DNA from: Rhodospirillales bacterium | GTDB lineage: Bacteria; Pseudomonadota; Alphaproteobacteria; Micavibrionales; Micavibrionaceae | Reading direction: 5' to 3' | Assembly: GCA_020638155.1 (NCBI GenBank) | Contig: JACKJB010000001.1 | Span: forward strand, 930,001 to 994,000 | Length of the DNA: 64,000 bases | In this document: positions 62,186 to 64,000 of the stretch, in pieces | How the letters are laid out: each line of letters starts with the position of its first letter | Position numbering within the stretch: position 1 is the first letter of the stretch | Notes under the pieces: generated by a model | Database searches by the model: none | Told to the model about the DNA's origin: nothing | Seen by the model: only the letters and a program-made list of their open reading frames with translations | Made by a program: the position numbers and the translations under genes

Positions 62186-64000
62186 ATGAGCGAGACGAAA
62201 GACAAAGAAAAAGACCAGAAGAAGACACTCAGCCTGGGTGGGACTTTGAGCCTCAAGGGGGGATCGAAGCCTGCGCCGGTGCAGAGTATCTCGCAGGGTC
62301 GTGGCAAAACCGTTGCCGTGGAAGTTCGTCGCAAGCGCAGTGCTGGCCCGGCGCAATCCACTGAGGATGGCGGCGATGATCTGCACCAGCTGACCTCCGA
62401 AGAACGCGAAGCCCGGATGCGGGCTTTGCAGGAAGCCGAAAAAGAAGCGCAACGCAAAAAAGAAGAAGCCAAAAACGCGCCCGCTCCTTCGACCAAAGAA
62501 CAAAAAGAAGAAGACAAGAAAGCCAAGGAAGAAGAAGATCAGCGCGCCAAAGAGCTGGCGGAACTTCAACGAATTGAAGAAGAAGAGCGCCGGATCAAAG
62601 CCGAACAGGCTGCCGTGCAGCAGCAGGCCACCGAAGGCACCCCTGCCCGTCCGGGTTTTGCTGGCAAGAAAAAAGATATTTTCGCCGCTGACGAGGAAGA
62701 AGAAGAAAGCTACCGCGCACGGATGAAGCGCCAGACGCAGCGCCGTCCGGCTAAAGCCAGCGCTGACAAACGGCGCGGCGGCAAGCTGACCGTCACGCAG
62801 GTTCTTAACGAAGATTATGAACGCGACCGCGGGCCGTCCCTGGCTGCGCAGCGCCGCGCCCGTGAAAAAGCCCGCCTGGCTGCGCAAAATGCCGGCGAGC
62901 AGAAGAAAATCGTCCGCGAAGTTGTCGTGCCGGAAACCATCACCGTGCAGGAACTGGCCAACCGTATGGCCGAACGCGGCGCCGATGTTATCAAAGAACT
63001 GATGAAAATGGGCGTGATGGCCACGATCAACGAAACGATCGATGCCGATACCGCTGAACTTCTGATCGAGGAGTTCGGTCACAAGATCAAGCGTGTTACC
63101 GATGCCGACATCGAAATCGGCCTGGAAGGCGAAGAAGATACGGCTGACAACCTGTTGCCGCGTCCGCCTGTTGTTACGGTTATGGGGCACGTTGACCATG
63201 GGAAGACTTCCCTGCTCGATGCGCTGCGCTCCACTGATGTGGTTGCCGGTGAGGCTGGCGGGATTACCCAGCATATCGGCGCGTACCAGATTACAATGAA
63301 AAGCGGATCAAAGATCACATTCCTTGATACGCCGGGCCACGCCGCCTTTACAGAGATGCGGGCGCGCGGGGCGAATGTGACCGATATTGTCGTACTGGTC
63401 GTTGCCGCCAATGACAGCATCATGCCGCAGACGATTGAAGCCATTCACCACGCCAAAGCGGCGGGTGTACCGATGATCGTGGCCGTCAACAAAATCGACC
63501 TGCCCGATGCGAATCCAAACAAGGTCAAACAGGACCTGCTGCAACACGAAGTTATCGTTGAGAGCCTGAGCGGTGATGTGCCGTGCGTTGAAATCTCCGC
63601 GAAGAAGAAAATGGGGCTGGATGAGCTTGAAGAGATTATCCTGCTGCAGGCTGAGCTGCTTGAGCTTAAAGCAAACCCGAACAAAATGGCGATCGGTACG
63701 GTGGTCGAAGCCAAGCTGGAACAAGGCCGTGGCCACGTTGCCACCGTTCTGGTTCAAGCCGGAACTCTGCGGGTCGGCGATATTTTTGTCGTCGGTACCG
63801 AATGGGGCCGTGTCCGCGCCCTGGTTAACGATCGTGGCCAGAGCGTACAGGAAGCCATTCCCGGTGAACCGGTGGAAATTCTCGGCCTGAACGGTGCTCC
63901 GCAAGCCGGTGACCGTTTTGTCGTCACGAACGAAGAAAGCAAGGCCCGCGGCATCAGCGAATACCGCCAGCGCAAAAAACGCGAAGCCTCTAACGTTAAA
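62186..64000 (+). CDS. infB: translation initiation factor IF-2 (partial, runs off right edge)
   Basis: The first 605 codons. ATG 62186 follows AAAAGGAC and begins MSETKDKEKDQKKTLSLGGTLSL. An Ala/Glu/Lys-rich N-terminal region (about 250 residues) leads to the IF2 N-domain-like segment (VPETITVQELANRMAERGADVIKELMKMG) and the GTPase: VTVMGHVDHGKTSLLDALR (G1), DTPGHAAFTEMRARGA (G3), VNKIDLPDANP (G4) and VEISAKKKMG (G5). Domain II begins before the edge. The YlxR-type gene that often stands between nusA and infB is missing. Confidence 0.97.
   Translation, partial: MSETKDKEKDQKKTLSLGGTLSLKGGSKPAPVQSISQGRGKTVAVEVRRKRSAGPAQSTEDGGDDLHQLTSEEREARMRALQEAEKEAQRKKEEAKNAPAPSTKEQKEEDKKAKEEEDQRAKELAELQRIEEEERRIKAEQAAVQQQATEGTPARPGFAGKKKDIFAADEEEEESYRARMKRQTQRRPAKASADKRRGGKLTVTQVLNEDYERDRGPSLAAQRRAREKARLAAQNAGEQKKIVREVVVPETITVQELANRMAERGADVIKELMKMGVMATINETIDADTAELLIEEFGHKIKRVTDADIEIGLEGEEDTADNLLPRPPVVTVMGHVDHGKTSLLDALRSTDVVAGEAGGITQHIGAYQITMKSGSKITFLDTPGHAAFTEMRARGANVTDIVVLVVAANDSIMPQTIEAIHHAKAAGVPMIVAVNKIDLPDANPNKVKQDLLQHEVIVESLSGDVPCVEISAKKKMGLDELEEIILLQAELLELKANPNKMAIGTVVEAKLEQGRGHVATVLVQAGTLRVGDIFVVGTEWGRVRALVNDRGQSVQEAIPGEPVEILGLNGAPQAGDRFVVTNEESKARGISEYRQRKKREASNVK

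Noticed and set aside
61703..63274. 523-codon open frame on the minus strand
   Set aside because: It lies opposite nusA and infB and its protein is dominated by phenylalanine, leucine and arginine runs, as expected of a frame opposite E/K-rich coding sequence. It is a shadow.

Overview
The window looks like a piece of an alphaproteobacterial chromosome with intermediate GC content. Clade markers are a PopZ-type polar organiser, the SigF/NrsF sigma and anti-sigma pair, an NDUFS4-like complex I accessory subunit, a cysteine-free L31 protein, and the gene order miaB-phoH-ybeY-corC-lnt-xre-metK-trmB-rimP-nusA-infB. The mix of standard alphaproteobacterial blocks with very long unfamiliar proteins would fit a deep-branching group such as the Micavibrio-like lineages, but that placement is inference only. 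I see no insertion sequence, prophage, rRNA operon or CRISPR array.

Layout. 1-7 kb: edge of a 3'-5' exoribonuclease, gap, a small exported protein, a winged-helix regulator with an overlapping 47-codon ORF, class II aldolase, an exported EndoU-type ribonuclease, epmA, a J-domain-like protein lacking HPD, and rpmE. 7-13 kb: a leftward block of Pcm-like methyltransferase, TolC, PopZ and ValS, then tRNA-Cys, tRNA-Asn and a HigB/HigA-type toxin-antitoxin pair. 14-19 kb: DEAD-box helicase with a hairpin-rich leader, an exported catalase-peroxidase, and a membrane adenylyl cyclase. 19-29 kb: three very long leftward genes forming one apparent operon. 29-42 kb: sulfurtransferase, an AT-rich gap with a candidate small RNA, tRNA-Arg, SigF/NrsF, a GIY-YIG gene beside tRNA-Pro with palindromes, a CBS/CBS/ion-transporter cluster, an MsbA-like exporter, patatin and a HAD phosphatase. 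42-49 kb: a huge membrane coiled-coil protein (possibly TipN-like), an intergenic region with DnaA-box-like sites, a sodium:amino acid symporter and a 2-hydroxyacid dehydrogenase. 49-64 kb: RNA modification, ribosome maturation and translation genes ending inside infB.

Most notable is the three-gene operon at 19.05-28.87 kb. Its middle gene encodes an RNase J-type metallo-beta-lactamase/beta-CASP nuclease about twice normal length, with catalytic motifs visible. The last gene encodes a 1295-residue protein whose N-terminal half follows exonuclease I (SbcB), but with the third exonuclease motif altered. The first gene encodes a 798-residue protein I do not recognise. A second unusual element is an 809-residue PhoH-type ATPase directly upstream of ordinary phoH; its long N-terminus reads as about four divergent copies of the small KH-like module that ordinary PhoH carries once. 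A third is the standalone exported EndoU domain downstream of aldolase. Nucleic-acid processing is therefore over-represented among the unfamiliar genes, though no experiment or search supports a joint function.
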